This document shows, piece by piece, positions 35,037 to 43,592 of a stretch of 47,340 bases of DNA (its first letter is position 1; each line of letters opens with the position of its first letter). The stretch covers positions 1 to 47,340 of the forward strand of contig JAFKJY010000077.1 in assembly GCA_017305835.1 (NCBI GenBank), written 5' to 3'. Under the pieces are notes generated by a model. It was not told the origin of the DNA. It searched no databases and was given only the letters and a program-made list of their open reading frames with translations. This stretch comes from Hyphomicrobiales bacterium (GTDB lineage Bacteria > Pseudomonadota > Alphaproteobacteria > Rhizobiales > Rhizobiaceae). The position numbers and the translations under genes were made by a program.

Positions 35037-37456
35037 GCCGGGGCGCCGGTAGGCTGCTCATGAGCGGCGCCTGCGGCAGTCGACGCGGCGGGACGAATGC
35101 CCTCCAGCCTGGTTCGCTTGAGCAACAGCGCGTTGACGGCGACCAGCGCCGAGCTGCCCGACATTGCCAGCGCGGCGATCTCGGGGCTCAGCAGGAAGGG
35201 ATAGAACACGCCTGCCGCGAGCGGGAACGCGATGACATTGTAGCCGACCGCCCACCAAAGGTTCTGATGCATCTTGCGTAGGGTGGCCCGTGACAAGGTC
35301 ATCGCGCCGACCACGTCATAGGGATCGCTCTTCATCAGCACGATGTCGGCGCTTTCGATCGCCACATCGGTGCCTGCACCGATCGCGAAGCCGACATCAG
35401 CCTGCGTCAGGGCTGGCGCGTCGTTGACACCGTCGCCGACCATGCCGACCTTGAGGCCCTGTCCTTGCAACTCCTTGATCTTTTCGGCCTTCTGCCCCGG
35501 CAGGACGTCGGCAAGAACGATGTCGATGCCGAGAACGCCGGCGATGCGGTTGGCGGTGCCGGCATTGTCGCCGGTGAGCATTGCCACTCGCACGCCCTGC
35601 TCATGGAGCTTCTTGATGGTCGCGATGGCGGTCGGGCGTGGGGCATCGGCGATGGCGATCAGTCCAAGAAGTTTTCCCGACCGCGCGACGTGAATGACGG
35701 TGCGGCCTTCGCCCTTGAGCGCTTCCGCCTTGTCGCCAAGCGCCAGAAGATCGATCTTCTGCTCGTCCATGAGGCGCCGATTGCCGAGGAAAACCTGATC
35801 TCCGCCGATGGCGGCGCTGGCGCCCTTGCCTTCAATGTTGAGGAAGCCGGAGACTTTGGGAATTTCCAGGTCTTTCGCCCGCTCGACGATTGCGACGGCC
35901 AACGGGTGATCCGACCCCTGATCGACGGCAGCCGCGATTTGCAGAACCTGGTCGGGCGAGACATCGGGCGCGGGAACGATTTCAACGACCTTGGGCTGCC
36001 CCATGGTCAGCGTACCGGTCTTGTCGAAGACGATTACGTTCAACTTTGTCGCCTCTTCGAGGGCGGCCGCATTCTTGAACAGAATGCCATTCGATGCTCC
36101 AAGACCGGTACCGACCATCACTGCCATCGGCGTGGCTAGCCCCAAAGCATCGGGACATGCGATGACGAACACCGTGATGGTCAGGGTCATCGCGAAGAGC
36201 AACGGCTGGCCGATCCACCAGAACCAGACGGCAAAGGTCAGGAGGCCGATGACGATCGCAGCCAGCACCAGCCACTGCGAGGCGCGGTCGGCAAGCAACT
36301 GGGCCGGCGCCTTCGAATTCTGCGCCTCCTGGACTAGCTTGACGATCTGGGCCAAGGCCGTGTCGGCGCCCACCTTTGTCGAGCGGTATCTCAGCGTGCC
36401 GCTCTTGTTGATTGTGGCGCCGATCACCGCATCGCCGACTTTCTTGGTGACGGGCATGGATTCGCCGGTGAGCATCGATTCGTCGATGGTCGACTCGCCC
36501 TCGATCACCTCGCCGTCGACAGGCAGCTTGTTGCCTGGCCGCAGGACGACGATATCGCCGAGAACGACGTCGGCGGTCGCAACCTCGACCTCCTTGCCAT
36601 CGCGGAAGACGTTGGCCTTGGGCGGCGCGAGATCGAGCAGCGCCCGGATGGCGGCGGACGCGCCAGCCCGCGCGCGCATCTCCAGCCAATGGCCGAGCAG
36701 GATGAAGACGAGCAGCACGCTCGCGGCTTCATAGAATTGCTCGCCTTCGAAAAAGAATGTCGCGCCGACACTGAAGAGGTAGCCGGTGCCAACGCTCAAC
36801 ACCACCAGCACCGCCATGTTGAGCACCCCGTTTCGCAGGGCGCGCCAGGCGGCAACCAGGAACGGCCAGACCGGATAGAGGATCGCGGCGCTGGCGAGGA
36901 AAAACATCGCAAGCTCTTCGCTGAGCCCGAAAGGCGGGAGGAGCCATGGCTCCCCCATGCCCATTGGTTCCATGGCAAAGATCGGAAGCGTGAAGACCAG
37001 GCTGACGAGGAAACGGTTGCGCATGTCGCTGACCATGTCCTGCATGTCCATGCCGCCGCCGTGACCCATTTCGTGGGCCATTGCGTCGTGCGGCGCCTTG
37101 GCTGCGGCGGTTCCCTCCCGCTTGCTTGGTGCCGCGTCGACTGCGGCGGCGTGCTCCGCGTGTCCATGCTTGTGCTCCGAGGGCGCGCGCGGATGCCCGG
37201 GCGGAACGGTTGTGCTGCCCGGCACGCAGAGGTGCCGTGGCACGGTCTCGCCCCGGCAATGAAAGCCGCAGGCTTCGATCTCGCGGGCCAATGTCTCAGG
37301 ATTCGTCAGCGCCTCGTCGAATTCGATGGAGGCGCTCGTCGAGCCGGCGTTCATGGCAACGCCGGTTACTCCCGGCAGGGCGGCGAGACGCTTTTCGACC
37401 GCCGCGAAGTCCAGCATGCCAATAAGGTCACGTACTTCCAGCGTCGTCTTTATCAC
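35033..37456 (-). CDS. copA: Copper-transporting P1B-type ATPase
   Basis: 807 residues from a GTG at 37456 with an AGGAG ribosome site; the longer frame upstream lacks support. The first 70 residues have the fold of a heavy-metal domain but no CxxC. A His-rich, Met-rich linker (about 83-145) precedes the membrane part. Motifs: TGES (330-333), membrane CPD (434-436) in place of the usual CPC/CPH, DKTGTLT (478-484), SDHPLA and [11 protein letters not shown]. The last helices carry YN ([11 protein letters not shown]) and MSGSS, as in Cu(I) exporters. It exports copper from the cytosol. The stop overlaps the MFS start; the multicopper oxidase lies upstream with a hairpin between. Confidence 0.9.
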   Translation of the reverse strand: MIKTTLEVRDLIGMLDFAAVEKRLAALPGVTGVAMNAGSTSASIEFDEALTNPETLAREIEACGFHCRGETVPRHLCVPGSTTVPPGHPRAPSEHKHGHAEHAAAVDAAPSKREGTAAAKAPHDAMAHEMGHGGGMDMQDMVSDMRNRFLVSLVFTLPIFAMEPMGMGEPWLLPPFGLSEELAMFFLASAAILYPVWPFLVAAWRALRNGVLNMAVLVVLSVGTGYLFSVGATFFFEGEQFYEAASVLLVFILLGHWLEMRARAGASAAIRALLDLAPPKANVFRDGKEVEVATADVVLGDIVVLRPGNKLPVDGEVIEGESTIDESMLTGESMPVTKKVGDAVIGATINKSGTLRYRSTKVGADTALAQIVKLVQEAQNSKAPAQLLADRASQWLVLAAIVIGLLTFAVWFWWIGQPLLFAMTLTITVFVIACPDALGLATPMAVMVGTGLGASNGILFKNAAALEEATKLNVIVFDKTGTLTMGQPKVVEIVPAPDVSPDQVLQIAAAVDQGSDHPLAVAIVERAKDLEIPKVSGFLNIEGKGASAAIGGDQVFLGNRRLMDEQKIDLLALGDKAEALKGEGRTVIHVARSGKLLGLIAIADAPRPTAIATIKKLHEQGVRVAMLTGDNAGTANRIAGVLGIDIVLADVLPGQKAEKIKELQGQGLKVGMVGDGVNDAPALTQADVGFAIGAGTDVAIESADIVLMKSDPYDVVGAMTLSRATLRKMHQNLWWAVGYNVIAFPLAAGVFYPFLLSPEIAALAMSGSSALVAVNALLLKRTRLEGIRPAASTAAGAAHEQPTGAPA

Positions 37457-37507
37457 AGTCGATCTCCTGCTCTTGCCAGCTGCGAATGCACTGCGTTGTT
37501 TGGCTGA

Positions 37508-37535
37508 GCGGGCCGCGGAAAACACCGCGGCCCGC
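37508..37535. terminator. Perfect 11-bp GC hairpin between the multicopper oxidase and copA genes
   Basis: GCGGGCCGCGG (37508-37518) and CCGCGGCCCGC (37525-37535) form an 11-bp stem around a 6-base loop, just after the multicopper oxidase stop and 52 bases before the copA GTG. No T-run follows on either strand, so it is not a classic intrinsic terminator. It may attenuate transcription or act as a stable processing/stability hairpin that sets the oxidase-to-CopA ratio. Confidence 0.7.
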
Positions 37536-37542
37536 AAATGTC

Positions 37543-38970
37543 CTAGGCTCGATAGGCGAAGGTCGACATCATGCCCGTCGCCATGTGGTAGAGATGGTGG
37601 CAGTGGAACGCCCATTGACCGTGGTTCCCGGCATCGACGGCGATCGTCACCGAGCGATTGGGAGGCAGCAGTACCGTATCCCTCACCGCTCCCGCAAAGC
37701 GCTGCCCGTCGATCGCGACCACCTGGAAATGATGGCCGTGCAGGTGCATCGGATGCGCCATCATGCTGGTGTTGCGCAGCGTCACTTCCACGCGGTCGCC
37801 TTGATCTACGACGAGCGGCGGGTTCGTCTGCAGGCCCCAGCGGTAGGCGGCCATGTCGCCGGTGAGCGCCATGTCGAACGCCTTGTCGGCCGGGCGCGAT
37901 GTAAGTGGCGTAGCGGCCCGCAGTTGCGCCTCGAGCGCCAGGTCCAGGACCGGGGCGTTATCAGCTCCCACAGACGCGACTTTGGCCACCGCCGCCCCAG
38001 CCGGACGCAGGATGACGCCGGTCCGTTCCTTGCTCCCCTCGCGCAGCGCCAGGATCGGAAATGAGCGCGATTCGCGCGGCAACTGCACGCGGACATCGAT
38101 GCGTTGTCCCATCGTCATCGGAAACCGTCGGCCTTTGACCGGCTCGATGTCTTGACCATCGACCGCGATCAGTTCGCCTTCGAGTTCGCCGAAATCGATC
38201 GTGAACGCGGTCGCGGTCGCGCCGTTGATGATGCGCACCCGTGCGCGGCCACCAGTTTCCATCAAGACGACTTCGGGATCGTCCAGCGTGCGGTCATTGG
38301 CCAGATAGGCGTCATACTCGATGTCGTTGAGATCCATGGTCATGCCTCCGTGGTTCATTCCAGCCATCGCGCCGGCGGTCGCCCCTGACATGTCCATGCC
38401 GCCATGCTGCATCGGCGCAGCACCTCCTCCTGTCAGTCCTGCCAGCAGTTCCTCCGGCGACGAGAACGAGAAGTCGTGCAGGAGAATGACGACTTCCTGC
38501 TCATCCCGCCCATCATCTTCGGGGTCGGCAACAATCAAAGGTGCGGCAAGGAGGGCCTGTTCCTGCAGTGTGTGCGCATGCATCCAATGCGTGCCCGGCT
38601 TGCCGACCGGAAAATCGTAAGTGCGATCGGCCCCGGCGGAGATGAGCGGCAGGGGCGCGTCCGGCACGCCGTCGCTTGGCCAGGGCGGCGTCAGCCCATG
38701 CCAGTGGATGATGGTCGACTCGGCGGTCTCGTTCTGGAGTCGGACATTGAAGGCATCGCCAGCCCGCAAGCGAAGGCCCGTCGCTCCGTCGGTCCGCTGC
38801 AGGCCGAAGACGCTGGCAGCCTTGCCGTTCACATCGATCGTGCGGCGGACGATGCCAAGCCGCATTTGACTACCTGACTGACTGGCGAAGGCCGCCGTGA
38901 TCAAGGACGGTGGCGTCGCAAGCACCACAGCGCCGGTAAATGTAGTTTTGAGGAAATCTCGGCGTTTCAT
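37543..38970 (-). CDS. Tat-exported multicopper oxidase (CueO/CopA type)
   Basis: 475 residues with a twin-arginine signal ([19 protein letters not shown]). Copper ligands: HWHG (89-92), HWMHAH (128-133), [10 protein letters not shown] (about 406-415) and [13 protein letters not shown] (about 456-468), the full type 1/2/3 set. A Met/Gly/His-rich insert ([16 protein letters not shown] and nearby) around 200-225 recalls the methionine-rich Cu(I)-handling loops of CueO and CopA. It should oxidise Cu(I) to Cu(II) in the periplasm. Oxygen is its electron acceptor, so it would help mainly during the oxic phase or at the oxic/anoxic switch. Confidence 0.93.
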   Translation of the reverse strand: MKRRDFLKTTFTGAVVLATPPSLITAAFASQSGSQMRLGIVRRTIDVNGKAASVFGLQRTDGATGLRLRAGDAFNVRLQNETAESTIIHWHGLTPPWPSDGVPDAPLPLISAGADRTYDFPVGKPGTHWMHAHTLQEQALLAAPLIVADPEDDGRDEQEVVILLHDFSFSSPEELLAGLTGGGAAPMQHGGMDMSGATAGAMAGMNHGGMTMDLNDIEYDAYLANDRTLDDPEVVLMETGGRARVRIINGATATAFTIDFGELEGELIAVDGQDIEPVKGRRFPMTMGQRIDVRVQLPRESRSFPILALREGSKERTGVILRPAGAAVAKVASVGADNAPVLDLALEAQLRAATPLTSRPADKAFDMALTGDMAAYRWGLQTNPPLVVDQGDRVEVTLRNTSMMAHPMHLHGHHFQVVAIDGQRFAGAVRDTVLLPPNRSVTIAVDAGNHGQWAFHCHHLYHMATGMMSTFAYRA

Positions 38971-39076
38971 TTTCGTCTCCTACGGAAAACTTGGAATTGA
39001 CGGGTGTCATTCAGGACAAAAGGCTCCCACTGCCAAAGCCGGGGCGACCAGACCAGGGTGCAAGCGGAGAGGGAAT

Positions 39077-39745
39077 TCATCGCGGGCGGGGCCCGTCGGC
39101 GGTGCCGGGCAGTCTGCTCAAATGCGGGAAGAAGGCGGGCACGAGGGCCGCATAGCGGTCGTATGCCTCGCCGAACTCCTTTCTCGCTTCACGCTCCTCG
39201 GTAAAGGAAAGCCGCACATACATCCCGACAAGAATGGGGAACATCGCCAGCGTCAGCAGGGTCGGCCACTGGACCAGAAAACCCGCCATGACGAGGACAA
39301 AACCAACATATTGCGGATGGCGGACATAAGCGTACGGCCCGCTCGTGGCGAGCCGGCCCTGCTGTTGCGCCTCATAGAGCACGCGCCAGGAGGCCGAGAT
39401 CAGCACGAAGCCGCCGCCAATCAGGATGAAGCTGAGGACGTGGAATGGACCGAAATGCGGGAACAGCCGCCAGCCAAACATCATCTCCAGGAGATGGCCG
39501 GCATCGTGCGAGAACCAATCGATGCCCGGGAAACGCGATTGAAGCCAACCCGAGAGAAGATAGATCGTCAGCGGAAAACCATACATCTCTGCGAAAAGCG
39601 CCACCAGGAACGCACTGAACGCACCGAAGGAGCGCCAGTCGCGGCCCGTCCGCGGCTTGAAAAAGCTGAGGGCGAAAAGGATAAAAACCGCCGAATTGAT
39701 GAAGACCAGGCCCCAAAGGCCGTAGGCGGGAGATTGCTCAACCAT
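39077..39745 (-). CDS. Isoprenylcysteine carboxyl-methyltransferase-like membrane protein
   Basis: 222 residues from ATG 39745 (ribosome site GGAAGGAG), overlapping the stop of the DUF2933 gene by eight bases. Five or so membrane helices. The C-terminal part holds the ICMT/PEMT-type signature GPYAYVRHPQYVGFVLVMAG, and later the acidic SFTEEREARKEFGEAYDRYA, where the methyl donor site lies. Such proteins are common in copper and mercury resistance clusters and are often called methyltransferase family proteins, but their substrate is unknown. A longer frame starting at 39910 overlaps the preceding gene and is rejected. Confidence 0.8.
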   Translation of the reverse strand: MVEQSPAYGLWGLVFINSAVFILFALSFFKPRTGRDWRSFGAFSAFLVALFAEMYGFPLTIYLLSGWLQSRFPGIDWFSHDAGHLLEMMFGWRLFPHFGPFHVLSFILIGGGFVLISASWRVLYEAQQQGRLATSGPYAYVRHPQYVGFVLVMAGFLVQWPTLLTLAMFPILVGMYVRLSFTEEREARKEFGEAYDRYAALVPAFFPHLSRLPGTADGPRPR

Positions 39746-40073
39746 GATGATGCTCCTTCCCGCGCGTCGAACCATTATGCGCGCCTGGCGCAGCTTCCTT
39801 GCGGTGGACAGGCCCCCCGTGCCCCCCGTGCCCGCCGTGGCCGCCATGCATGAACATGTGCAGTAGAGGGCAGGCCAACAGCAGCAGGAAGGGAAGGAAG
39901 CCGAGGGCATGCGCCCGGTGCTCGGAGAGAAGGAAAAAACCAGCGATCAGCAGGAACGCAATCGTGACGAGCCCCGCCTTCGAAGTCCAAAACCCGCGCG
40001 GCGTTGGCTCGACCTCGGGTTCCGCTCCATGCCCTGAGGGGTGATCGACAGGATATTCTGTCTGCGGGTTCAT
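39738..40073 (-). CDS. DUF2933-type small membrane protein with His/Gly-rich tail
   Basis: 111 residues: a Pro/Glu-rich cytoplasmic N-terminus, two close membrane helices (about 31-49 and 56-70: GLVTIAFLLIAGFFLLSEHR and LGFLPFLLLLACPLLHMFMH), then HGGHGGHGGHGG and a final EHHHG. DUF2933 proteins occur in copper-resistance clusters; the Met/His/Gly repeat suggests metal binding near the membrane. Biochemical function not known. Confidence 0.75.
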   Translation of the reverse strand: MNPQTEYPVDHPSGHGAEPEVEPTPRGFWTSKAGLVTIAFLLIAGFFLLSEHRAHALGFLPFLLLLACPLLHMFMHGGHGGHGGHGGPVHRKEAAPGAHNGSTRGKEHHHG

Positions 40074-40143
40074 GGGGTTAGGTTCCTTTCAGTGGTGACT
40101 TGAGGGAGAGTTTGTCATGACCATGCTTCTGCATAGGGCTTCT

Positions 40144-40422
40144 CTACCGCCGCCCGGTGGCGACGAGATTGTAGATCGAGGCGAAGACGACACCCGCGAC
40201 GACGCCGACCATTCCAAGGCCGACAATGCCGTAGAGAGCACGTCCTGGGCTGATCGGCGCGGCAGATCTAACGGTGCTGAGATCGAGCCCATGTACAAAG
40301 GCGCCGAATGAATCGAGCGTTGCTTCCGGCCAGAGCGCGAAGGCCAGAGCACAGAGCATGCTCATTAGGGCGAGTGTGGTGCCCAGCGCGACGCCAACCG
40401 ACAGAGTGCTAAGTCTGTTCAT
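40144..40422 (-). CDS. DUF5676-type two-helix membrane protein
   Basis: 92 residues from ATG 40422 (GGAGAA ribosome site). It starts MNRLSTLSVGVALGTTLALM, has a second helix near the C-terminus (GIVGLGMVGVVAGVVFASIY) and ends NLVATGRR, the pattern of the DUF5676 membrane family found in heavy-metal clusters. It lies 13 bases after the DUF305 gene. Function unknown. Confidence 0.75.
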   Translation of the reverse strand: MNRLSTLSVGVALGTTLALMSMLCALAFALWPEATLDSFGAFVHGLDLSTVRSAAPISPGRALYGIVGLGMVGVVAGVVFASIYNLVATGRR

Positions 40423-40435
40423 TGGGGTTCTCCGC

Positions 40436-40978
40436 CTATTTGGCGTGCTGCTTGAGCCATTCCTGCATTTTGGCGATTTCGGATTCCTGGGCGGTGATGA
40501 TCTCATTGGCCCAAGCCTTGACCTGATCATCCTTGCCGAACTGCAGAACGGCCCGGGCCATGTCGATAGCGCCCTGATGGTGCGGGATCATCGCCTGGAC
40601 GAAAGCGACATCGGGGTCGGCGGCCTGGAAGCCCTGCATCATCGGGCCGTCCATTTTCTTCATGGCCTCCATGTAAGCCTTGGTGGCATCGGACATGTTG
40701 GCGGTGTCCATCGGCATGCCCTGCATCATCCCGCCTTGCATCATGCCGCCCTGCATCATCGGCATCATCTTCTGCATCATCGGCATCATGGTCTGCATCA
40801 TCGACATCATCGCCGTGCATTGTTCCGGCATGCTGCCCGGGGTCGATTCCGGGGCCGGCGCCGCCAGCGGAGCTTGGGGCGCGCTGGCGTCTGGATGGTG
40901 CTCATCCGTCTGAGCGAACGCCGCGCCGGACGCGACTACGAATGCGGCAATAGTGATCAATCGAAGGTGGGCTTTCAT
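40436..40978 (-). CDS. DUF305-domain periplasmic copper-associated protein with Met-rich stretch
   Basis: 180 residues from ATG 40978 (AAAGGAGA ribosome site) with a Sec signal (MKAHLRLITIAAFVVASGA). The mature part starts with an acidic/Ala-Pro segment, then a methionine-rich repeat (about 55-90: repeated MM, PMMQ, GGMMQ units) and a four-helix DUF305 (ferritin-like) domain. The domain has DVAFVQAMIPHHQGAIDMAR and ends EWLKQHAK. The HH pair and Met tract are suited to Cu(I)/Ag(I) binding. It would act as a periplasmic copper scavenger. The repeat is also visible in the DNA as a run of CATCAT/GCATCAT-like units at about 40710-40810. Confidence 0.88.
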   Translation of the reverse strand: MKAHLRLITIAAFVVASGAAFAQTDEHHPDASAPQAPLAAPAPESTPGSMPEQCTAMMSMMQTMMPMMQKMMPMMQGGMMQGGMMQGMPMDTANMSDATKAYMEAMKKMDGPMMQGFQAADPDVAFVQAMIPHHQGAIDMARAVLQFGKDDQVKAWANEIITAQESEIAKMQEWLKQHAK

Positions 40979-41142
40979 GGCTGTCTCCTTTCGTTGAATT
41001 GACCGGACGGGCGAATTCTGGGTGCGAAAGGCAGCCAGGATCGCCGGTACAGGTGGATTCCGGGATTGCTCGCGGGACAGCGGGTCGATGAGCACTGCAG
41101 GTGAACAGCCTCAATTACCCGCGGGGGCGCGGGACCGCGGTG

Positions 41143-41556
41143 TCAGGCGAAGAGGCGGGGAGGTTGCAGGAGAGCCTCGGGATTCATGCCTGCCCTCAGG
41201 AACCCGGCATCCAAGCCGTATGCGGCGACTGAGGTCCGATCGAGAGTCTCATACCCACTTGTCAAGGGAACGGCGGCTCCGCAACAACCTGATGCGGTCG
41301 AGGACAAGCAATTCGTTCTGCAATCCTGCCGGCAATCGTTGTGGTGGCTGTCCTCGGCTGTTGCCGCAGTGTGTCTTGTCACTGGGTCTGAACTGTTGGC
41401 GGGGAAGGCCGTGCTGTCACCGGCAACGCCGTATTCGACAGCGGTATCCCAAGCTTCTCCGTCAAGACTCGGTGCACTGCTCACCATCGCGCTGCCCGCG
41501 ATCAAGATGATCGCGGCGAGCAGGACGCGGAAGTGGATCAGCGTGAGTTTCATCAT
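41143..41556 (-). CDS. Small secreted Cys/His-containing protein of unknown function
   Basis: 137 residues, starting with Met-Met at 41556 and a Sec signal (KLTLIHFRVLLAAIILIAGSA). The mature part has HHNDCRQDCRTNCLSSTASG followed by CCG, with five Cys in about 22 residues, and ends NPEALLQPPRLFA. A similar Pro-Pro-rich tail occurs on small proteins near copper-resistance genes, but I cannot name the family with certainty. No Shine-Dalgarno is seen; a perfect FNR box and a -10-like TAGACT lie so close that the transcript would begin at or beside the ATG (leaderless). It is the first gene of the 19.5-kb run. A copper-binding role is inference. Confidence 0.65.
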   Translation of the reverse strand: MMKLTLIHFRVLLAAIILIAGSAMVSSAPSLDGEAWDTAVEYGVAGDSTAFPANSSDPVTRHTAATAEDSHHNDCRQDCRTNCLSSTASGCCGAAVPLTSGYETLDRTSVAAYGLDAGFLRAGMNPEALLQPPRLFA

Positions 41557-41586
41557 TGTAGTCTATAGCCAATCACGATCACCGCC

Positions 41587-41600
41587 TTGACGCAAATCAA
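41587..41600 (-). promoter_or_regulatory. Perfect FNR/FixK box at the head of the copper/phosphoketolase run
   Basis: Plus-strand TTGACGCAAATCAA fits TTGAY-N4-RTCAA in all ten defined positions. It lies 31-44 bases upstream of the start codon of the first gene of the long minus-strand run. On that strand it reads TTGATTTGCGTCAA, with a -10-like TAGACT (41565-41560) at a distance compatible with class II activation. The divergent ATP-grasp gene begins 215 bases away on the other side and might also be affected. Established: FNR, FixK and FnrN proteins of alphaproteobacteria bind this motif and turn genes on when oxygen is low. Confidence 0.8.
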
Positions 41601-41814
41601 AGTCAGGACATGCTAAGCGCCGTAAGTGGCTAGCAATCACAAGACTCTGATGGGACGTCTCGCTTGTCGGTTTGAAGTCGTGGAAGCCTCCAAAAATGGA
41701 TCACGAGTTTCATGTGCCCGGATGGCACGCAGTCTCGACAGCAATCTGGTCGATGCTGCAAGCTGCCACCGCCCTTCCTGGGGGAAAGCGGTCAACAGCC
41801 GGCAAGGGCGAGAC

Positions 41815-43101
41815 ATGAACGTCAAGGATCCCGCTCTGGCGGAAGCCAACCGTTGGGCGACGGAGCGGCTCAACCGGAATTGCTTCTGCATAACGCTCGA
41901 CCGCGCAGCGCTGCGGTCGGCGCTGGATCACGAGGCTGGCGATACGGGCTTCTATGACGCTTTCGACAACTCCCGGCCGCACCTGTTCTCCAATGTCCCA
42001 GTGTTCCTCTCTAAATCCGTCATCGAAGAGATGCGCGGGATCGTCGATGCCATCGAGGCGGCGACGAAATTGCCGGCTTACCGCGACGCAGTCCTCTCCT
42101 GGGCTCCCGAAATCGCGCAGCAGGATTTCGGCCCGGCCGGCGCGCTGATGGGTTACGATTTTCATCTTGGGGACGACGGCCCCAAGCTGATCGAAGTCAA
42201 CACCAACGCTGGCGGGGCGTTCCTCAATGCCTTGCTGGCCAAGGCCCAGACGGCTTGCTGCGCGGAAGTCGAGCAAGGTCTGATCGGCACCAGAGGCAAT
42301 GACTTCGAGACCAGCGTCGTAGCGATGTTTAAGAGCGAATGGCGGCGCCAGCGCGACGTCGGCGCGCCGCGACGAATCGCGATCATCGATGACCAACCGG
42401 AGGGGCAATACCTCTATCCGGAATTCGTGCTTGCCCGGCAGTTGTTGCTGAAACACGGCATCGACGCGGTGATTGGCGACGCGAGCGAGTTGCAATATCA
42501 AGGCGGCAGGCTCCTGCTCGCCAGCCAGGAGATCGACCTCGTGTATAATCGCTTGGTCGATTTCGCGCTGGATCGCCCGGAGCATGCAGTGCTCAAAGCG
42601 GCGTATTGCGAGGGCGCGGTGGTGGTCACGCCCAATCCGCACAACTTCGCGCTGCTTGCGGCTAAGCGCAATCTGACGCTGCTGTCCGATCCGGCCGCGC
42701 TCGAATCCTTGGGCGTTTCGGCAGGCATGCGCTTGCGGCTCGCCGCCGTGCCACGGACGATTCTGGTCACGTCAGACAATGCGGACGCGCTTTGGCAATC
42801 CCGCAAGGACATGTTCTTCAAGCCGCTCTCCGGCCATGGCAGCAAGGCGGTCTACCGCGGCGACAAGGTAACGAAAGGGGTATGGGCCGAGATCGCTCGG
42901 GGTGGCTTCGTGGCCCAAGCCTTCGCCGCACCCGGGCAGCGCATGATCGAGATCGATGGCGCACCCGCGCCGCGCAAGATGGACGTGCGGCTATACACTT
43001 ATGATGGCCAGATGCTGCTCGCGGCTGCACGGCTCTATCAGGGCCAGACCACGAATTTCAGGACGCCGGGCGGCGGCTTTGCTCCTGTGCTGGCGATATG
43101 A
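41815..43101 (+). CDS. ATP-grasp-like ligase of unknown substrate
   Basis: 428 residues from ATG 41815 (AAGGGCGAG upstream). It has features of ATP-grasp ligases: LIEVNTNAGG (125-133) resembles the metal-binding end motif, FFKPLSGHGSKAV (334-346) the ATP-binding lysine and glycine loop, and the C-terminus has DVRLYTYDG (390-398) followed by NFRTPGGG. The E-x-N motif before the ATP-binding loop is the reverse of the usual order, so the protein could be circularly permuted or carry a duplicated element. It stands alone on the plus strand, converging with the DUF411 gene and diverging from the FNR-box operon. Likely chemistry is an amide/peptide ligation; substrate unknown. Confidence 0.75.
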   Translation: MNVKDPALAEANRWATERLNRNCFCITLDRAALRSALDHEAGDTGFYDAFDNSRPHLFSNVPVFLSKSVIEEMRGIVDAIEAATKLPAYRDAVLSWAPEIAQQDFGPAGALMGYDFHLGDDGPKLIEVNTNAGGAFLNALLAKAQTACCAEVEQGLIGTRGNDFETSVVAMFKSEWRRQRDVGAPRRIAIIDDQPEGQYLYPEFVLARQLLLKHGIDAVIGDASELQYQGGRLLLASQEIDLVYNRLVDFALDRPEHAVLKAAYCEGAVVVTPNPHNFALLAAKRNLTLLSDPAALESLGVSAGMRLRLAAVPRTILVTSDNADALWQSRKDMFFKPLSGHGSKAVYRGDKVTKGVWAEIARGGFVAQAFAAPGQRMIEIDGAPAPRKMDVRLYTYDGQMLLAAARLYQGQTTNFRTPGGGFAPVLAI

Positions 43102-43103
43102 CG

Positions 43104-43127
43104 CGTCGGATTCGTCGATCACCGACG
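43104..43127. terminator. Possible bidirectional terminator between convergent genes
   Basis: CGTCGG (43104-43109) can pair with CCGACG (43122-43127) in the 36-base gap between the convergent stops at 43101 and 43138. The stem is short and has no T-run, so this is weak. Confidence 0.25.
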
Positions 43128-43137
43128 TTCCCTGGGA

Positions 43138-43575
43138 TTAGTGGACGGCGAACACCTCGGTGGCGCCATCCTTGAGGACCAGCAGTACCTGGTAGCGCTG
43201 CGCGCCCGACCCCTCCATTCCTGGAGAGCCCGGCGGCATCCCAGGCGCGGCAAGCCCCGCCGCGTCGGGCCGTTGTGAAAGCAGTCTTTCCACGTCTTCC
43301 GCCGGGACGTGGCCCTCGACGAAGTAGCCCTCGACGAACGCTGTGTGGCAGGAGGCGATAGTGGAAGATATCCCCGCACGGGACTTCACTTGCTGCATGC
43401 GCCTGGGTTCCACGTTCGCCGCGTCCACGGAGAATCCGTTCTGCTGCATGTGCGCGATCCAGCCGCCGCAGCATCCGCATCCAGCATCCTTGAAGACCTC
43501 CACGGTCTGGGCAGCTGCCGCCGTTGCGGAAAGCACGCTTACCGCGGCCGACAAGAAGATTGCTCTCCCCTTCAT
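43138..43575 (-). CDS. DUF411 periplasmic metal-binding protein
   Basis: 145 residues from ATG 43575 (AGGAGAG site), with a Sec signal (MKGRAIFLSAAVSVLSATAA). The mature start VEVFKDAGCGCCGGW is the DUF411 hallmark Cys motif, followed by the conserved VKSRAGISSTIASCHTAFVE and GYFVEGHVPAEDVERLL. Members occur with copper and other metal-resistance genes and are thought to bind metal through the Cys groups. It lies 17 bases after nirK, so it is probably cotranscribed and might deliver or buffer periplasmic copper for NirK (inference). Confidence 0.88.
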   Translation of the reverse strand: MKGRAIFLSAAVSVLSATAAAAQTVEVFKDAGCGCCGGWIAHMQQNGFSVDAANVEPRRMQQVKSRAGISSTIASCHTAFVEGYFVEGHVPAEDVERLLSQRPDAAGLAAPGMPPGSPGMEGSGAQRYQVLLVLKDGATEVFAVH

Positions 43576-43592
43576 CGAAGTCTCTCCTACAC

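Noticed and set aside
40700..40820. CRISPR-like or satellite repeat suspicion from repeated CATCAT units
   Set aside because: The repeats are codon-level repeats encoding the Met-rich tract of the DUF305 protein, without spacers.
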